Of a stretch of DNA of 64,000 nt, positions 12,385 to 21,258 are shown piece after piece. How positions within the stretch are numbered: position 1 is the first letter of the stretch; each line of letters begins with the position of its first letter. Under the pieces are notes generated by a model, which made no database searches, was not told the origin of the DNA, and was given only the letters and a program-made list of their open reading frames with translations. The stretch is taken from the NCBI RefSeq assembly GCF_020176695.1, contig NZ_JAIWIA010000034.1:80344-144343 (forward strand), given 5' to 3'. Origin of the DNA: Massilia sp. MS-15. GTDB lineage: Bacteria > Pseudomonadota > Gammaproteobacteria > Burkholderiales > Burkholderiaceae_D. The position numbers and the translations under genes were made by a program.

Positions 12385-12405
12385 TTGATATTGGTATCAA
12401 GTGGT
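12385..12405 (+). promoter_or_regulatory. Putative GntR (NagR-like) operator before its own gene
   Basis: TTGATA and TATCAA form a 6-bp inverted repeat separated by four bases (12385-12400). Within it, ATTGGTAT at 12390-12397 is followed by TGGT at 12402. The same ATTGGTAT ... TGGT pattern occurs before murQ. The position against the first codons of the GntR gene suggests autoregulation; this is inference. Confidence 0.4.
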
Positions 12406-12417
12406 ATGCTCACGCGC

Positions 12418-13155
12418 ATGACAAGCCGCCCCGCCTTCCAGGTCGACCTGGACGACAATTCGCCCCTGTACATGCAGCTGGCGCGCAAGCTCGCGCAGGA
12501 CGTGCGCGACGGGCGCTACCAGGCCGACCAGGCCCTGCCCTCCGAACGCACGCTGTCCGAGCAGCTCGACGTCTCGCGCGTGACCGCGCGCAAGGCCATC
12601 GACCAGCTGGTCGAGCAGGGCCTGGTGGTGCGCCGGCGCGGCTCCGGCAACTACATCGCGCCGCGCATCGAGCAGCCGCTGTCCGACCTGTCGAGCTTTT
12701 CCGAACAGCTGCAGCAGCGCGGCTACACGCCGGGCAGCCACTGGCTGCGGCGCGAGATCGTGCTGGCCGACGCCGACGAGCAGCTCTCGCTCGGCCTGTC
12801 GCCCAACAGCCGGGTGGCGCGCCTGGAGCGCCTGCGCCTGGCCGACGGCGTGGTGATGGCCTATGAGGTGAGCGTGATTCCCGCCAGCGTGCTGGCGCGC
12901 CCCGAGCAGGTCGGCGGCTCGCTGTACGCCCACCTGGCCAGGAGCGGACACCAGCCGGTGCGCGCGCTGCAGCACCTGCGCGCAATGAACGCGCCGGCCT
13001 GGCTGGCGGCCTACCTGGCCGTGCCGGAAGGACGGGCGGTGCTGTTCATTACCCGCGTCGGCTACCTGGAATCGGGCGAGCCGGTGGAGCTGACCCATTC
13101 CTACTGCCTGAGCGACCACTACGACTTCGTCGCAGAACTGCGCCGCCCTGCATAA
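12418..13155 (+). CDS. GntR-family transcriptional regulator (HutC/NagR-like, UTRA domain)
   Basis: About 245 residues. The N-terminal winged helix-turn-helix covers roughly 20-85, with LPSERTLSEQLDVSRVTARKAIDQL as recognition region (shown here as family signature). The C-terminal UTRA ligand domain has ARLERLRLADG and LTHSYCLSDHYDFVAEL. HutC/NagR members sense sugar phosphates such as GlcNAc-6-P, which fits the murQ/ampG/nagX genes that follow. Starts at 12406 (MLTRM) and 12418 (MTSRP) are both possible; neither has a strong ribosome site. Confidence 0.9.
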   Translation: MTSRPAFQVDLDDNSPLYMQLARKLAQDVRDGRYQADQALPSERTLSEQLDVSRVTARKAIDQLVEQGLVVRRRGSGNYIAPRIEQPLSDLSSFSEQLQQRGYTPGSHWLRREIVLADADEQLSLGLSPNSRVARLERLRLADGVVMAYEVSVIPASVLARPEQVGGSLYAHLARSGHQPVRALQHLRAMNAPAWLAAYLAVPEGRAVLFITRVGYLESGEPVELTHSYCLSDHYDFVAELRRPA

Positions 13156-13202
13156 CTTTTCGGCATGATGACGGGTGCAGCTTTCATGAGCCGGCTGCCG
13201 CA

Positions 13203-13219
13203 ATTGGTATTACACTGGT
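13203..13219 (+). promoter_or_regulatory. Putative GntR operator upstream of murQ
   Basis: ATTGGTAT at 13203-13210 and TGGT at 13216-13219 repeat the pattern seen before the GntR gene, with a spacer one base longer. It lies 34 bp before the murQ ATG, so a bound regulator would block expression of the recycling cluster. Only two copies were found by eye. Confidence 0.4.
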
Positions 13220-13252
13220 TTTATCGATGACTTTGCATTAGAAGATACGGCA

Positions 13253-14131
13253 ATGCTGAAAACCGAAACCCCGGCCGGGGACCATGCTTCCCTCGACCAG
13301 TATCCGACCGCGGAGCTGGTCAATGTCCTGGTCGACGACCAGCTGGGCGCGGTCAACGCGGTGCGCGCCGCCGCGCCCGCCATCGCGGCCGCCGTCGGCG
13401 CCGCGCTGCCGCGCGTGCAGGCGGGCGGACGCCTGGTCTATGTCGGCGCCGGCACCTCGGGCCGCCTCGGCGTGCTCGACAGCGTCGAGCTGTACCCGAC
13501 CTTCTCCTGGCCGCACGAGCGCGCGCTGGCGCTGCTGGCCGGCGGCCAGGATGCGATGTTCGTCGCGGTCGAAGGCGCCGAGGACGATTTCGCGCAGGGC
13601 GCGGCCGACCTCAAGGGGGCGGGCGTGGACGCCCATGACGTGGTGCTGCTGGTCGCGGCTTCCGGCCACACGCCCTACGTGCTGGGCGCGCTGGGCGCGG
13701 CGCGCGAGATCGGCGCGCTGACGATCGGCTTCGCCAACAATCCCGGCGCGCCGGTGGCCACCGACGCCGAGATCGGCATCACGCTCGACACCGGCCCGGA
13801 AGTCATCTCCGGCTCGACCCGCCTGAAGGCCGGCACCTCGCAGAAGATCGCGCTGAACACTTTTTCCAGCGCGCTGATGGTGCGTTTGAACAAAGTCTAC
13901 GGCAACCTGATGGTAGACTTGAAGGCTACCAACGCCAAGCTGGTGCGGCGCGCCATCCGACTGACCGTGTTCGCCACCGGTGCCGAGGAAGCAGCGGCCC
14001 AGGCGGTGCTGGAACAGTGCGGCTACCACGTCAAGACGGCGGTGGTGGCCTTGGCCAAACAAACCAGTGTCGAGCAGGCACAGGCCCTCCTGGAGGCGGC
14101 GCACGGCAGCGTGCGCGACGCCATCGCGTAA
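13253..14131 (+). CDS. murQ: N-acetylmuramic acid 6-phosphate etherase
   Basis: Cleaves the lactyl ether of MurNAc-6-P to give GlcNAc-6-P and D-lactate during cell-wall recycling in the cytoplasm. The 292-residue protein has a SIS domain with the phosphate-binding GAGTSGRLGVLDSVELYPTF segment around 63-82, a second conserved stretch GPEVISGSTRLKAGT and LNTFSSALMVRLNKVYGNLM. Length and motifs are typical. It is the first enzyme after the GntR gene and opens the plus-strand recycling cluster. Confidence 0.97.
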   Translation: MLKTETPAGDHASLDQYPTAELVNVLVDDQLGAVNAVRAAAPAIAAAVGAALPRVQAGGRLVYVGAGTSGRLGVLDSVELYPTFSWPHERALALLAGGQDAMFVAVEGAEDDFAQGAADLKGAGVDAHDVVLLVAASGHTPYVLGALGAAREIGALTIGFANNPGAPVATDAEIGITLDTGPEVISGSTRLKAGTSQKIALNTFSSALMVRLNKVYGNLMVDLKATNAKLVRRAIRLTVFATGAEEAAAQAVLEQCGYHVKTAVVALAKQTSVEQAQALLEAAHGSVRDAIA

Positions 14132-14184
14132 GCATCCGCCTGCGCTGACGTCCTTGCAGCGCACCTGCCGGCCACGAAAGAACT

Positions 14185-15462
14185 ATGCAGACTTCGAAAA
14201 GCCCGACGCATGCCGCCAGGCCCTGGATGTGGGTGCCGTCCCTGTACTTCGCCCAGGCCATCCCCTATGTGGTGGTGATGAGCCTGTCTGTCGTCATGTA
14301 CAAGGACATGGGGGTGTCGAACGCCGACATCGCCTTCTATACCAGCCTGCTGTACCTGCCCTGGGTGATCAAGCCCCTGTGGTCGCCCGTGGTCGACATG
14401 TTCGGCACCAAGCGCCGCTGGACCGTGCTGCTGCAGCTGGCGGTGGCGGCCGCGCTGGTCGCGGTGGGCCTGTCGCTGCACCTGCCGAACTTCTTCGTCG
14501 CCAGCCTGGCCGTGATGTGGCTGATGGCCTTCAGCTCCGCCACCCACGACATCTCGGCCGACGGCTTCTACATGCTCGGCTTGCGCCAGCAGCAGCAGGC
14601 GGCCTTCGTCGGCGTGCGCTCCACCTTCTATCGCCTGGCCACGCTGGCCGGCCAGGGGCCGCTGGTGGTGCTGGCCGGCTACCTGGCTACCCAGCTGGGC
14701 GACGTCAACCAGGCCTGGTCTATCGTGTTCTTCGTGCTGGCCGCGCTGTTCTTCGCCGCCTTCCTGTGGCACGGCCTGGTCCTGCCGCGGCCGGACAGCG
14801 ACCACAAGGTGCGCGGGAGCAGCAACCCGCTGCGCGACTTCTTCGTCACCTTCGCGCTGTTCTTCCGCAAGCGCGACATCTGGCTGATCCTCGGTTTCAT
14901 TCTCACCTTTCGCCTGGGCGAGGCCCAGCTGCTCAAGCTGGTGGCACCCTTCCTGAAGGACCCCCTCGTCGAGGGCGGGCTGGGCCTCACCACCGAGCAG
15001 TACGGCATCGCCTACGGCACCATCGGCATCGCCTTCCTGACCATGGGCGGACTGGCCGGCGGCTACCTGATCTCGCGCCTGGGCCTGAAGCGCTGCCTGT
15101 GGCTGATGGTGTTCGCGGTGCACCTGCCGGACCTGGTCTTCGTCTACCTGTCGCAGGCGCAGCCGACCAGCTTCGCCGTGGTCTGCGCCTCGCTCGCGGT
15201 CGAGCAGTTCGGCTACGGCTTCGGCTTCACCGCCATGATGCTGTACATGATCATGGTCTGCGAGGGCGAGCACAAGACGGCCCACTACGCGATCTGCACC
15301 GGCCTGATGGCGCTTGGCATGATGGTGCCGGGCATGTGGAGCGGCGACCTGCAGGAATACCTCGGCTACAAGAACTTCTTCATCTGGGCCTGCCTGTCGA
15401 CCATCCCCGCCTTCATCATGGCCGCGCTGGTGAAGATCGACCCTGAATTCGGCAAGAAGTAG
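14185..15462 (+). CDS. ampG: AmpG-type muropeptide permease (MFS transporter)
   Basis: Inner-membrane MFS protein of 425 residues with many hydrophobic helices. AmpG proteins import GlcNAc-anhydroMurNAc peptides by proton symport. The N-terminus (WVPSLYFAQAIPYVVVMSLS), VIKPLWSPVVDMFGTKRRW between helices 2 and 3, and FSSATHDISADGFYM fit the AmpG/acetyl-CoA-transporter branch of MFS. It lies 53 bp after murQ and before nagX, which makes anhydro-muropeptides or aminosugars the likely cargo; sequence alone does not fix the substrate. Confidence 0.85.
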   Translation: MQTSKSPTHAARPWMWVPSLYFAQAIPYVVVMSLSVVMYKDMGVSNADIAFYTSLLYLPWVIKPLWSPVVDMFGTKRRWTVLLQLAVAAALVAVGLSLHLPNFFVASLAVMWLMAFSSATHDISADGFYMLGLRQQQQAAFVGVRSTFYRLATLAGQGPLVVLAGYLATQLGDVNQAWSIVFFVLAALFFAAFLWHGLVLPRPDSDHKVRGSSNPLRDFFVTFALFFRKRDIWLILGFILTFRLGEAQLLKLVAPFLKDPLVEGGLGLTTEQYGIAYGTIGIAFLTMGGLAGGYLISRLGLKRCLWLMVFAVHLPDLVFVYLSQAQPTSFAVVCASLAVEQFGYGFGFTAMMLYMIMVCEGEHKTAHYAICTGLMALGMMVPGMWSGDLQEYLGYKNFFIWACLSTIPAFIMAALVKIDPEFGKK

Positions 15463-15464
15463 GC

Positions 15465-16631
15465 TTGAACGAAAGCGATGCCCCAGCAATGCCCGACGCA
15501 CCTGTGCGCCTGACCTCGCTCGACGCCTTCCGCGGCTTCACCATCGCCGCCATGGTGCTCGTGAATAATCCGGGCGACTGGGGCAATCTGCACCCGCAGC
15601 TGGCCCACGCCAGGTGGCATGGCTGGACCTTCACCGACTGCATCTTCCCCTTCTTCCTGTTCATCGGCGGCGTCGCCATGACGCTTTCGCTGGGGCGCCT
15701 GGCCGCCGCCGGCGCCGACAAGCCGCGCCTGCTGGCCAAGCTGGCGAAACGCGCCGCCCTGATCTTCCTGATCGGCTTCCTGCTCAACCTGGTCCCGCGC
15801 TTCGACTTCGAGCACGTGCGCATTCCGGGCGTGCTGCAGCGCATCGCCCTGTGCACGCTATTGGCCGCGCCGATCGTGGTCTACCTCGGCTGGCGCGCGC
15901 AGCTGGCCGTGATCGCCCTGCTGCTGGCGCTGTATTCGGTACTGATGCTATGGGTGCCGGTACCCGGCATCGGGGCCGGCGTGCTGGAGCCGGGCCAGGA
16001 CTTCGGCGCCTGGGTCGACCGGCTGCTGCTCGATGGCCACTTGTGGGTGCAGAGTAAAACCTGGGACCCGGAAGGCCTGGTCAGCACCTTGCCGGCCCTG
16101 TGCAGCCAGCTGTTGGGCGTGCTGGCCGGTCGGGTGCTGGCGGCGCCGCTGCCGCGCAGCGAGCAGACGGCGTGGATGCTGTGCGCCGGCCTGGTGTTCC
16201 TGGCGCTGGGCTCGACCCTCGATGCGCTGCTCATGCCGATCAATAAAAGCCTGTGGACGGTGTCCTACTGCCTGTGGATGAACGGCTGGGCGCTGCTCGC
16301 CTTCGGCCTGTTCTACTGGCTGCTCGACGCCAACCCGCATGCGGCCGTGCGCGCCCGCGCTGCCGCCTGGGCCTGGCCCTTCGTCATCTATGGCATGAAT
16401 GCGCTGTTCATCTTCGCCTTCTCCGGCTTCGTCGCCAAGATGCTCGGCTTTATCAAGCTGGCGCAGCCGGACGGCAGCCAGCTGTCGCTGGGGCGGGTGC
16501 TGTACGCGCCGCTCAAGGCGCTGCCGCTGGGCGCCGCCAATACTTCCCTGTTATATGCCATCGTCTTCAACGCCTGCATGTTCGCGATCGCGTATGCCAT
16601 GTGGCGCAAGCGGTGGTTCGTCAAAGTCTAG
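15465..16631 (+). CDS. nagX: NagX-like membrane acyltransferase (heparan-alpha-glucosaminide N-acetyltransferase family)
   Basis: Polytopic membrane protein of about 380-388 residues of the COG4299/DUF5009 family. It has the signature LTSLDAFRGFTIAAMVLVNN, then GWTFTDCIFPFFLFIGG and PGVLQRIALCTLLA. In several proteobacteria nagX sits with GlcNAc-catabolic genes and is thought to act on chitooligosaccharide or aminosugar acetylation. The frame opens with TTG at 15465, two bases after the ampG stop; an ATG at 15489 (MPDAPVRLTS) gives the usual short N-terminus. I cannot decide between them. Confidence 0.85.
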   Translation: MNESDAPAMPDAPVRLTSLDAFRGFTIAAMVLVNNPGDWGNLHPQLAHARWHGWTFTDCIFPFFLFIGGVAMTLSLGRLAAAGADKPRLLAKLAKRAALIFLIGFLLNLVPRFDFEHVRIPGVLQRIALCTLLAAPIVVYLGWRAQLAVIALLLALYSVLMLWVPVPGIGAGVLEPGQDFGAWVDRLLLDGHLWVQSKTWDPEGLVSTLPALCSQLLGVLAGRVLAAPLPRSEQTAWMLCAGLVFLALGSTLDALLMPINKSLWTVSYCLWMNGWALLAFGLFYWLLDANPHAAVRARAAAWAWPFVIYGMNALFIFAFSGFVAKMLGFIKLAQPDGSQLSLGRVLYAPLKALPLGAANTSLLYAIVFNACMFAIAYAMWRKRWFVKV

Positions 16632-16650
16632 AACGTACAAAGGAACGCAT

Positions 16651-18249
16651 GTGAAGCCCAACCTGAACAAACGCGCGTTCACGCTCGGCGCCCTCGGTGG
16701 CGCGCTGGCGCTGGCCGGATTCCTCAGCGCCTGCACCACCCAGCCGACCGTGTCCGAACCGGTCCCCGCCGAGCTGCCGCCGCCGGCGCCGCGCGAATTC
16801 CGCGCCGCCTGGGTCTCCACGGTGGCGAATATCGACTGGCCGAGCAAGCCGGGCCTGCCCGCCGCCGTCCAGCAGCAGGAAGCGCTCGCCATCCTCGACC
16901 GCGCGCTGGCGCTGAACCTGAACGCGATCGTGCTGCAGGTGCGTCCGGCCGCCGACGCCATCTACCCGTCGAAGATCGAACCCTGGACCGAATACCTGAC
17001 CGGCGCCCAGGGCAAGCCGCCGGTGCCGATGTACGACCCGCTGGCGTTCTGGGTCAAGGAAGCGCATGCCCGCGGCCTCGAGCTGCACGCCTGGTTCAAC
17101 CCCTACCGCGCGCGTCACGACAACGCGCGTTCGCCGGCGGCGCCGAACCACATCACCAACACCAACCCGTCCGCGGTCAAGCGCTACGGCAAGTTCATGT
17201 GGATGGACCCGGGCGAGGAAGCGGCCTCGAAGCAGACCATGGACGTGATCCTCGACGTGGTGCGCCGCTACGACATCGACGGCGTGCACATCGACGACTA
17301 CTTCTATCCCTACCCGATCGAGGCGCCGGACGTGGCGGGCAACGCCCAGGCGCTGGATGGCAAGCCCACAGCAAAAGCGGAACTCGATTTCCCGGACGGC
17401 CCGGCCTGGGAACGCTACCTGCTAGGGGGTGGCAAGCTCGATCGCGCGTCCTGGCGGCGCGACAACGTCAACCGCCTGATCGAAGCCATGTACAAGGGCA
17501 TCCACCGCGAGAAGAGCTGGGTGCGCTTCGGCATCAGTCCCTTCGGCCTGGGCCGCCCGGACCGGCGCCCGCCCGGCATCGCCGGCTTCTCGCAGTACGA
17601 CAAGCTGTATGCGGACGCCGAGCTGTGGCTGGAGAAGGGCTGGCTGGACTACTTCACGCCCCAGCTGTACTGGCCGGTGCGCCAGACCGCCCAGTCCTAT
17701 CCGGTGCTGCTCGACTACTGGATCGCCCAGAACCCGCTGGGTCGCCACATGTGGCCGGGCCTGTTCACCAGCCGCATCGGCGCGCCGGCGCCGACCGTGA
17801 ACTACGAGCCGCAGGAGATCGTGGAACAGATCGCGCTGACGCGCCAGCGCCCGCGGGCGGGCGGCCACGTCCACTTCAGCATGGTGGCCTTGAGCCAGAA
17901 CCGCAAGGGCATCAGCGACCAGCTGCGCGCCAATATCTACCAGGGCCAGGCCCTGGTGCCGGCCACGCCCTGGCTCAAGTCCGAGGGACCCGGCACGCCC
18001 CTGGTCGCGGCCACGCGCGGCAAGGACGGCATCGCGCTCAGGCTCAAGGCCGGCAAGGCCACGGCCCGCTATGCGGTCTGGGCGCGCCACGGCGGACAAT
18101 GGCGCTTCACGGTGGTGCCGGCCGCGCGCGTGGACTGGACGGTGCCGGACGACGCCCGCCTCGGTCCCGCCGAGCAGGTGGTGGTGAGCGCCATCGACCG
18201 CCTCGGCAACGAGGGCGCGCGCGTGCACGCGTGGCGCAAGCCGTCGTAA
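16651..18249 (+). CDS. Lipoprotein glycosidase-like protein (GHL10/DUF187, YngK family)
   Basis: Starts at GTG 16651 behind AAAGGAA. A lipobox (FLSAC) follows a hydrophobic segment, so the 532-residue protein is probably a lipoprotein. The GHL10 barrel begins at EFRAAWVSTVANIDWPSK and includes LHAWFNPYRA, DGVHIDDYFYPYP and YFTPQLYWPV, with the paired acidic residues of IDDYF as likely catalytic site. Proteins of this family are predicted hydrolases of wall-linked or other glycans, but substrates are mostly unproven. Location between nagX and an aminosugar kinase suggests it trims peptidoglycan-derived glycans outside the cytoplasm. Confidence 0.85.
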   Translation: MKPNLNKRAFTLGALGGALALAGFLSACTTQPTVSEPVPAELPPPAPREFRAAWVSTVANIDWPSKPGLPAAVQQQEALAILDRALALNLNAIVLQVRPAADAIYPSKIEPWTEYLTGAQGKPPVPMYDPLAFWVKEAHARGLELHAWFNPYRARHDNARSPAAPNHITNTNPSAVKRYGKFMWMDPGEEAASKQTMDVILDVVRRYDIDGVHIDDYFYPYPIEAPDVAGNAQALDGKPTAKAELDFPDGPAWERYLLGGGKLDRASWRRDNVNRLIEAMYKGIHREKSWVRFGISPFGLGRPDRRPPGIAGFSQYDKLYADAELWLEKGWLDYFTPQLYWPVRQTAQSYPVLLDYWIAQNPLGRHMWPGLFTSRIGAPAPTVNYEPQEIVEQIALTRQRPRAGGHVHFSMVALSQNRKGISDQLRANIYQGQALVPATPWLKSEGPGTPLVAATRGKDGIALRLKAGKATARYAVWARHGGQWRFTVVPAARVDWTVPDDARLGPAEQVVVSAIDRLGNEGARVHAWRKPS

Positions 18250-18258
18250 GATCTGGCC

Positions 18259-19191
18259 ATGCATCCACCCGACCAGCAGCAAGACAGTCCCCTCGGCCTC
18301 GGCATCGATGCCGGCGGCACCCAGACCCGCTGGGCCCTGGCCGGCCCGGACGGGCGCATCCGCGCCGAGGGCACGGCGTCCGGCCTGTCGGCCCTGCAGA
18401 TGGGCAGTGCCGAGGGACGCGAAGCCGTGCGCACCGTGTTCGAGACGATCGCGCGCGCGGTGCTGGCCCACGGCCGTCCGGCCGCGGTGCGCGCCGGCAT
18501 CACCGGCTTTGGCGAGGACGGCGGCGCGCTGCAGCGCTGCCTGGGCGAGCTGCTCGGCCTGGCGCCAGGCGCGGTGGTGCTGAGCAACGACATCGAGATC
18601 GCCTACCTGGCCAGCTTCCGGCCCGGCCAGGGCTACCTGGTGTACGCCGGGACCGGCTCGATCGGCGCCTACATCGACGAGCACCATGGCTTTCATCGCG
18701 CCGGCGGGCGCGGGGTGGTGCTGGACGATGGCGGCGGCGGCTTCTGGATCGCGCGCGAAGCGCTACGCCACATCTGGCGCCGTGAGGACGAATGCCCGGG
18801 TGCCTGGGAAGCCTCGCCGATGGCGCATGCCGTGTTCCAGCACGTGGGCGGCGCCGACTGGTCGTTCTCGCGCCAGTTCATCTATGGCCGCGCGCGCGGC
18901 GAAGTCGGCAAGCTGGCCATCGCGGTGGCCGCCACCGCCGGACGCGACCCGGCCGCCGCCGCCATCCTGCAGGAAGCGGGACGCGAACTGGCGCGCCTGG
19001 CGCAGGCCCTGATCGGGCGTTTCGGCCCGCGCCCGGTGGCGCTGGCCGGACGCGCCGCCGAACTGCACCCGCTGATCGCCACCACCATGCGGGCGGCGCT
19101 GCCGCCCGACACGGTGCTGGAACAGGCCAGCCTGCGCGCCCACTACGCCGCCGCGCGCCTGGCGGCCGAATCCATCACCCTGAACCCATGA
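18259..19191 (+). CDS. BadF/BadG-type kinase, probable N-acetylglucosamine or MurNAc kinase
   Basis: ASKHA-fold ATPase of 310 residues, beginning with the phosphate-1 motif GIDAGGTQTRWALAG and with the adenosine-side VYAGTGSIGAYI and LDDGGGGFWIAREAL stretches. Family members phosphorylate GlcNAc, glucosamine or MurNAc. Supplying MurNAc-6-P to MurQ or GlcNAc-6-P to the nag pathway would fit this locus. It starts 9 bp after the glycosidase gene, so the two are co-transcribed. Which sugar it uses cannot be read from sequence. Confidence 0.82.
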   Translation: MHPPDQQQDSPLGLGIDAGGTQTRWALAGPDGRIRAEGTASGLSALQMGSAEGREAVRTVFETIARAVLAHGRPAAVRAGITGFGEDGGALQRCLGELLGLAPGAVVLSNDIEIAYLASFRPGQGYLVYAGTGSIGAYIDEHHGFHRAGGRGVVLDDGGGGFWIAREALRHIWRREDECPGAWEASPMAHAVFQHVGGADWSFSRQFIYGRARGEVGKLAIAVAATAGRDPAAAAILQEAGRELARLAQALIGRFGPRPVALAGRAAELHPLIATTMRAALPPDTVLEQASLRAHYAAARLAAESITLNP

Positions 19192-19210
19192 ACCCACAGG
19201 ATTTCATCCG

Positions 19211-20263
19211 ATGAAACAGCTGCTCGTCCCCGCCCTCCTGGCCCTGCTGGCCGGCTGCGCCACCACGCCACCGACGCCGCTCGCGCCGCCCGGCCCGAAG
19301 ATCGACACCACCTACACGGCCAAGGGCCAGTCGAGCCGCGCGCGCTTCCTGGTGCTGCACTACACGGTGTCGGACAACCCGAGCTCGATCAAGATCCTGA
19401 CCGAGCAGCAGGTCAGCGCCCACTACCTGGTCACGAACGGACCGCAGCCGGTGATCTATCGCCTGGTGGACGAGAACCGTGCCGCCTACCACGCCGGCGT
19501 GTCGAGCTGGAAGAACTACACGCAGCTCAACAACAGCTCGATTGGCATCGAGATCGTGAACCCCGGCTGGACCAGCACGCCCGAAGGCGGGCGCCTGTTC
19601 TATCCGTTCCCGCAGGAGCAGATGGATGTGCTGTTGCCGCTGCTGAAGGACATCGTCCAGCGCCACGGCATCGCGCCCGAGAACGTGCTCGGACACAGCG
19701 ACATCGCGCCGCTGCGCAAGCAGGACCCGGGGCCGCTGTTCCCCTGGCAGCGCCTGGCCCAGGAAGGCCTGGTGCTGTGGCCGGACGCGAACCGCGTCGC
19801 CACCGTGCGCCCGATCTTTGAGGCGACGCTGCCCGACCTGTTCTGGTTCCAGCGCAAGCTGGCCACCCACGGCTTCGCGATCCAGCAGACCGGGATGCTG
19901 GACCAGCAGACCCGCACCGTGCTGTCCGCGTTTCAGATGAAGTACCGGCCTTCCGACTTCGCCGGCAATCCGGATGCCGAGACCGCGGCCCTGCTCGAAG
20001 TGCTGACCACGCCGGCCAATGCGCCGCTGCCGGTGGTGCCGACGCCGGTGACCACCGCGCCGGTGCCGCCGCTGCCGCCCGCCACGCCGCCAGTGCCGGT
20101 GGTGCCCGAAACGGCGCCGGCGCCGGCCGCGCCGCTGCCGGTGCCGCCCGCGGTCCTGCCCGCACCCGCGCCTGTACCCGCGCCTGTGCCGGCCCCGGCC
20201 ACGCCGCCAGTCCCGGCGCCGGCCGTCGTGCCAGCCACGCCGGCTGCCGTGAACACCCCATGA
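19211..20263 (+). CDS. N-acetylmuramoyl-L-alanine amidase, AmpD/AmiD-type lipoprotein
   Basis: Amidase_2 zinc enzyme that removes stem peptides from MurNAc or anhydroMurNAc. Signal peptide with lipobox LLAGC places it on a membrane, unlike cytosolic AmpD. Zinc ligands are probably the His in VLHYTV and in VLGHSDIAPLRKQDPG. A peptidoglycan-binding-like helix bundle (about 205-265) follows. The last 85 or so residues are Pro/Ala/Val repeats (PAPVPAPV and similar), perhaps a wall-spanning linker. It is 19 bp after the kinase gene and belongs to the same cluster. Confidence 0.92.
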   Translation: MKQLLVPALLALLAGCATTPPTPLAPPGPKIDTTYTAKGQSSRARFLVLHYTVSDNPSSIKILTEQQVSAHYLVTNGPQPVIYRLVDENRAAYHAGVSSWKNYTQLNNSSIGIEIVNPGWTSTPEGGRLFYPFPQEQMDVLLPLLKDIVQRHGIAPENVLGHSDIAPLRKQDPGPLFPWQRLAQEGLVLWPDANRVATVRPIFEATLPDLFWFQRKLATHGFAIQQTGMLDQQTRTVLSAFQMKYRPSDFAGNPDAETAALLEVLTTPANAPLPVVPTPVTTAPVPPLPPATPPVPVVPETAPAPAAPLPVPPAVLPAPAPVPAPVPAPATPPVPAPAVVPATPAAVNTP

Positions 20264-20344
20264 CGGTCGCCGCGTCCGTGTTTTCCCTGTATCCTTCGGA
20301 AAATCCGCGCCGTGCGCGCGGAGTCTCTACTGAAGGATAAAGCG

Positions 20345-21244
20345 ATGCGCCTGCGTCATATCGAAGTGTTCCACGCCATCATGCAGGTCGGCACCATCAG
20401 CGGTGCCGCCCAGGTTCTCCACATCTCGCAGCCCGCGGTGACCAAGGTGCTGCAGCACGCCGAGCTGCAGCTGGGCATGCCGCTGTTCGAGCGCGTGCGC
20501 GGCAAGCTGTATCCGAAGCCCGAGGCGCACCGCCTGTTCGCCGAAACCGAGAAGCTGAACCGCGACCTGCAGGGCATCCGCCGCCTGGCCGCCAGCCTGA
20601 AGGGGCGCGCGGTCGAGACCGTGCGCCTGGTGTCGACACCGACCATCGCCATCAGCGTGCTGCCGCAGGCGATGACGGTGTGGCGGCGCGACTTCCCGCA
20701 GGCGCGCTGCGAGCTGGCGACCCACCACACCAGCGAGATCGTGAACGCGTTGCGCCTGGGCGAAGCCGACCTGGCGCTGTCGCTGCAGGATCCGCGCCAC
20801 CCGGGCATCGTGGCCGAGCCGATTGCGCACGGCAACCTTACCGTGATGGCGCCCGCCGGCACCTGGAGCGCGGAAGAACTGGCCAAACCCTTCACCGCCG
20901 ACGGCCTGCGGGGGGAACTGATCGGCCTGAACGACGGCGACCCGCTGGGCGAGATCGTGGTGGCGGCCTGCGAAGCGCAAGGCGTGCAGCCGGTCTACCA
21001 CACGGTGGTGCAGACCTACCAGATCGCGCGCTCGCTGGTGGAAGCCGGGGCCGGCCTGGCCGTGCTCGATCCGTTCACGGCCGCCTCGGCCGACCCGGGC
21101 AAGGTCCAGTGCCGCACCTGGTCGCCGACCATGCCGGTCCACCTGTACCTGCTGAGCGCCAGCCATTCCCCCCTGTCGCACGGGGCGCGCGAGCTGGCCA
21201 ACTGCATCGGCGCGACCGCGCGCGCCTGTCTCGACAAAGCCTGA
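20345..21244 (+). CDS. LysR-family transcriptional regulator
   Basis: A 299-residue LTTR. The N-terminal helix-turn-helix is LRHIEVFHAIMQVGTISGAA ... ISQPAVTKVLQHAE. The effector domain begins near residue 90 with VRLVSTPTIAISVLPQ. An ATG at 20345 after GAAGGATAAAGCG is the better start than the upstream frame from 20312. It sits 14 bp before the dipeptidase gene and same strand, so it probably controls amino-acid or dipeptide use and may share an mRNA with it. CynR/ArgP-like or NAC-like homologues differ in ligand; none can be named. Confidence 0.9.
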   Translation: MRLRHIEVFHAIMQVGTISGAAQVLHISQPAVTKVLQHAELQLGMPLFERVRGKLYPKPEAHRLFAETEKLNRDLQGIRRLAASLKGRAVETVRLVSTPTIAISVLPQAMTVWRRDFPQARCELATHHTSEIVNALRLGEADLALSLQDPRHPGIVAEPIAHGNLTVMAPAGTWSAEELAKPFTADGLRGELIGLNDGDPLGEIVVAACEAQGVQPVYHTVVQTYQIARSLVEAGAGLAVLDPFTAASADPGKVQCRTWSPTMPVHLYLLSASHSPLSHGARELANCIGATARACLDKA

Positions 21245-21258
21245 ACCGAAGATTGCAT

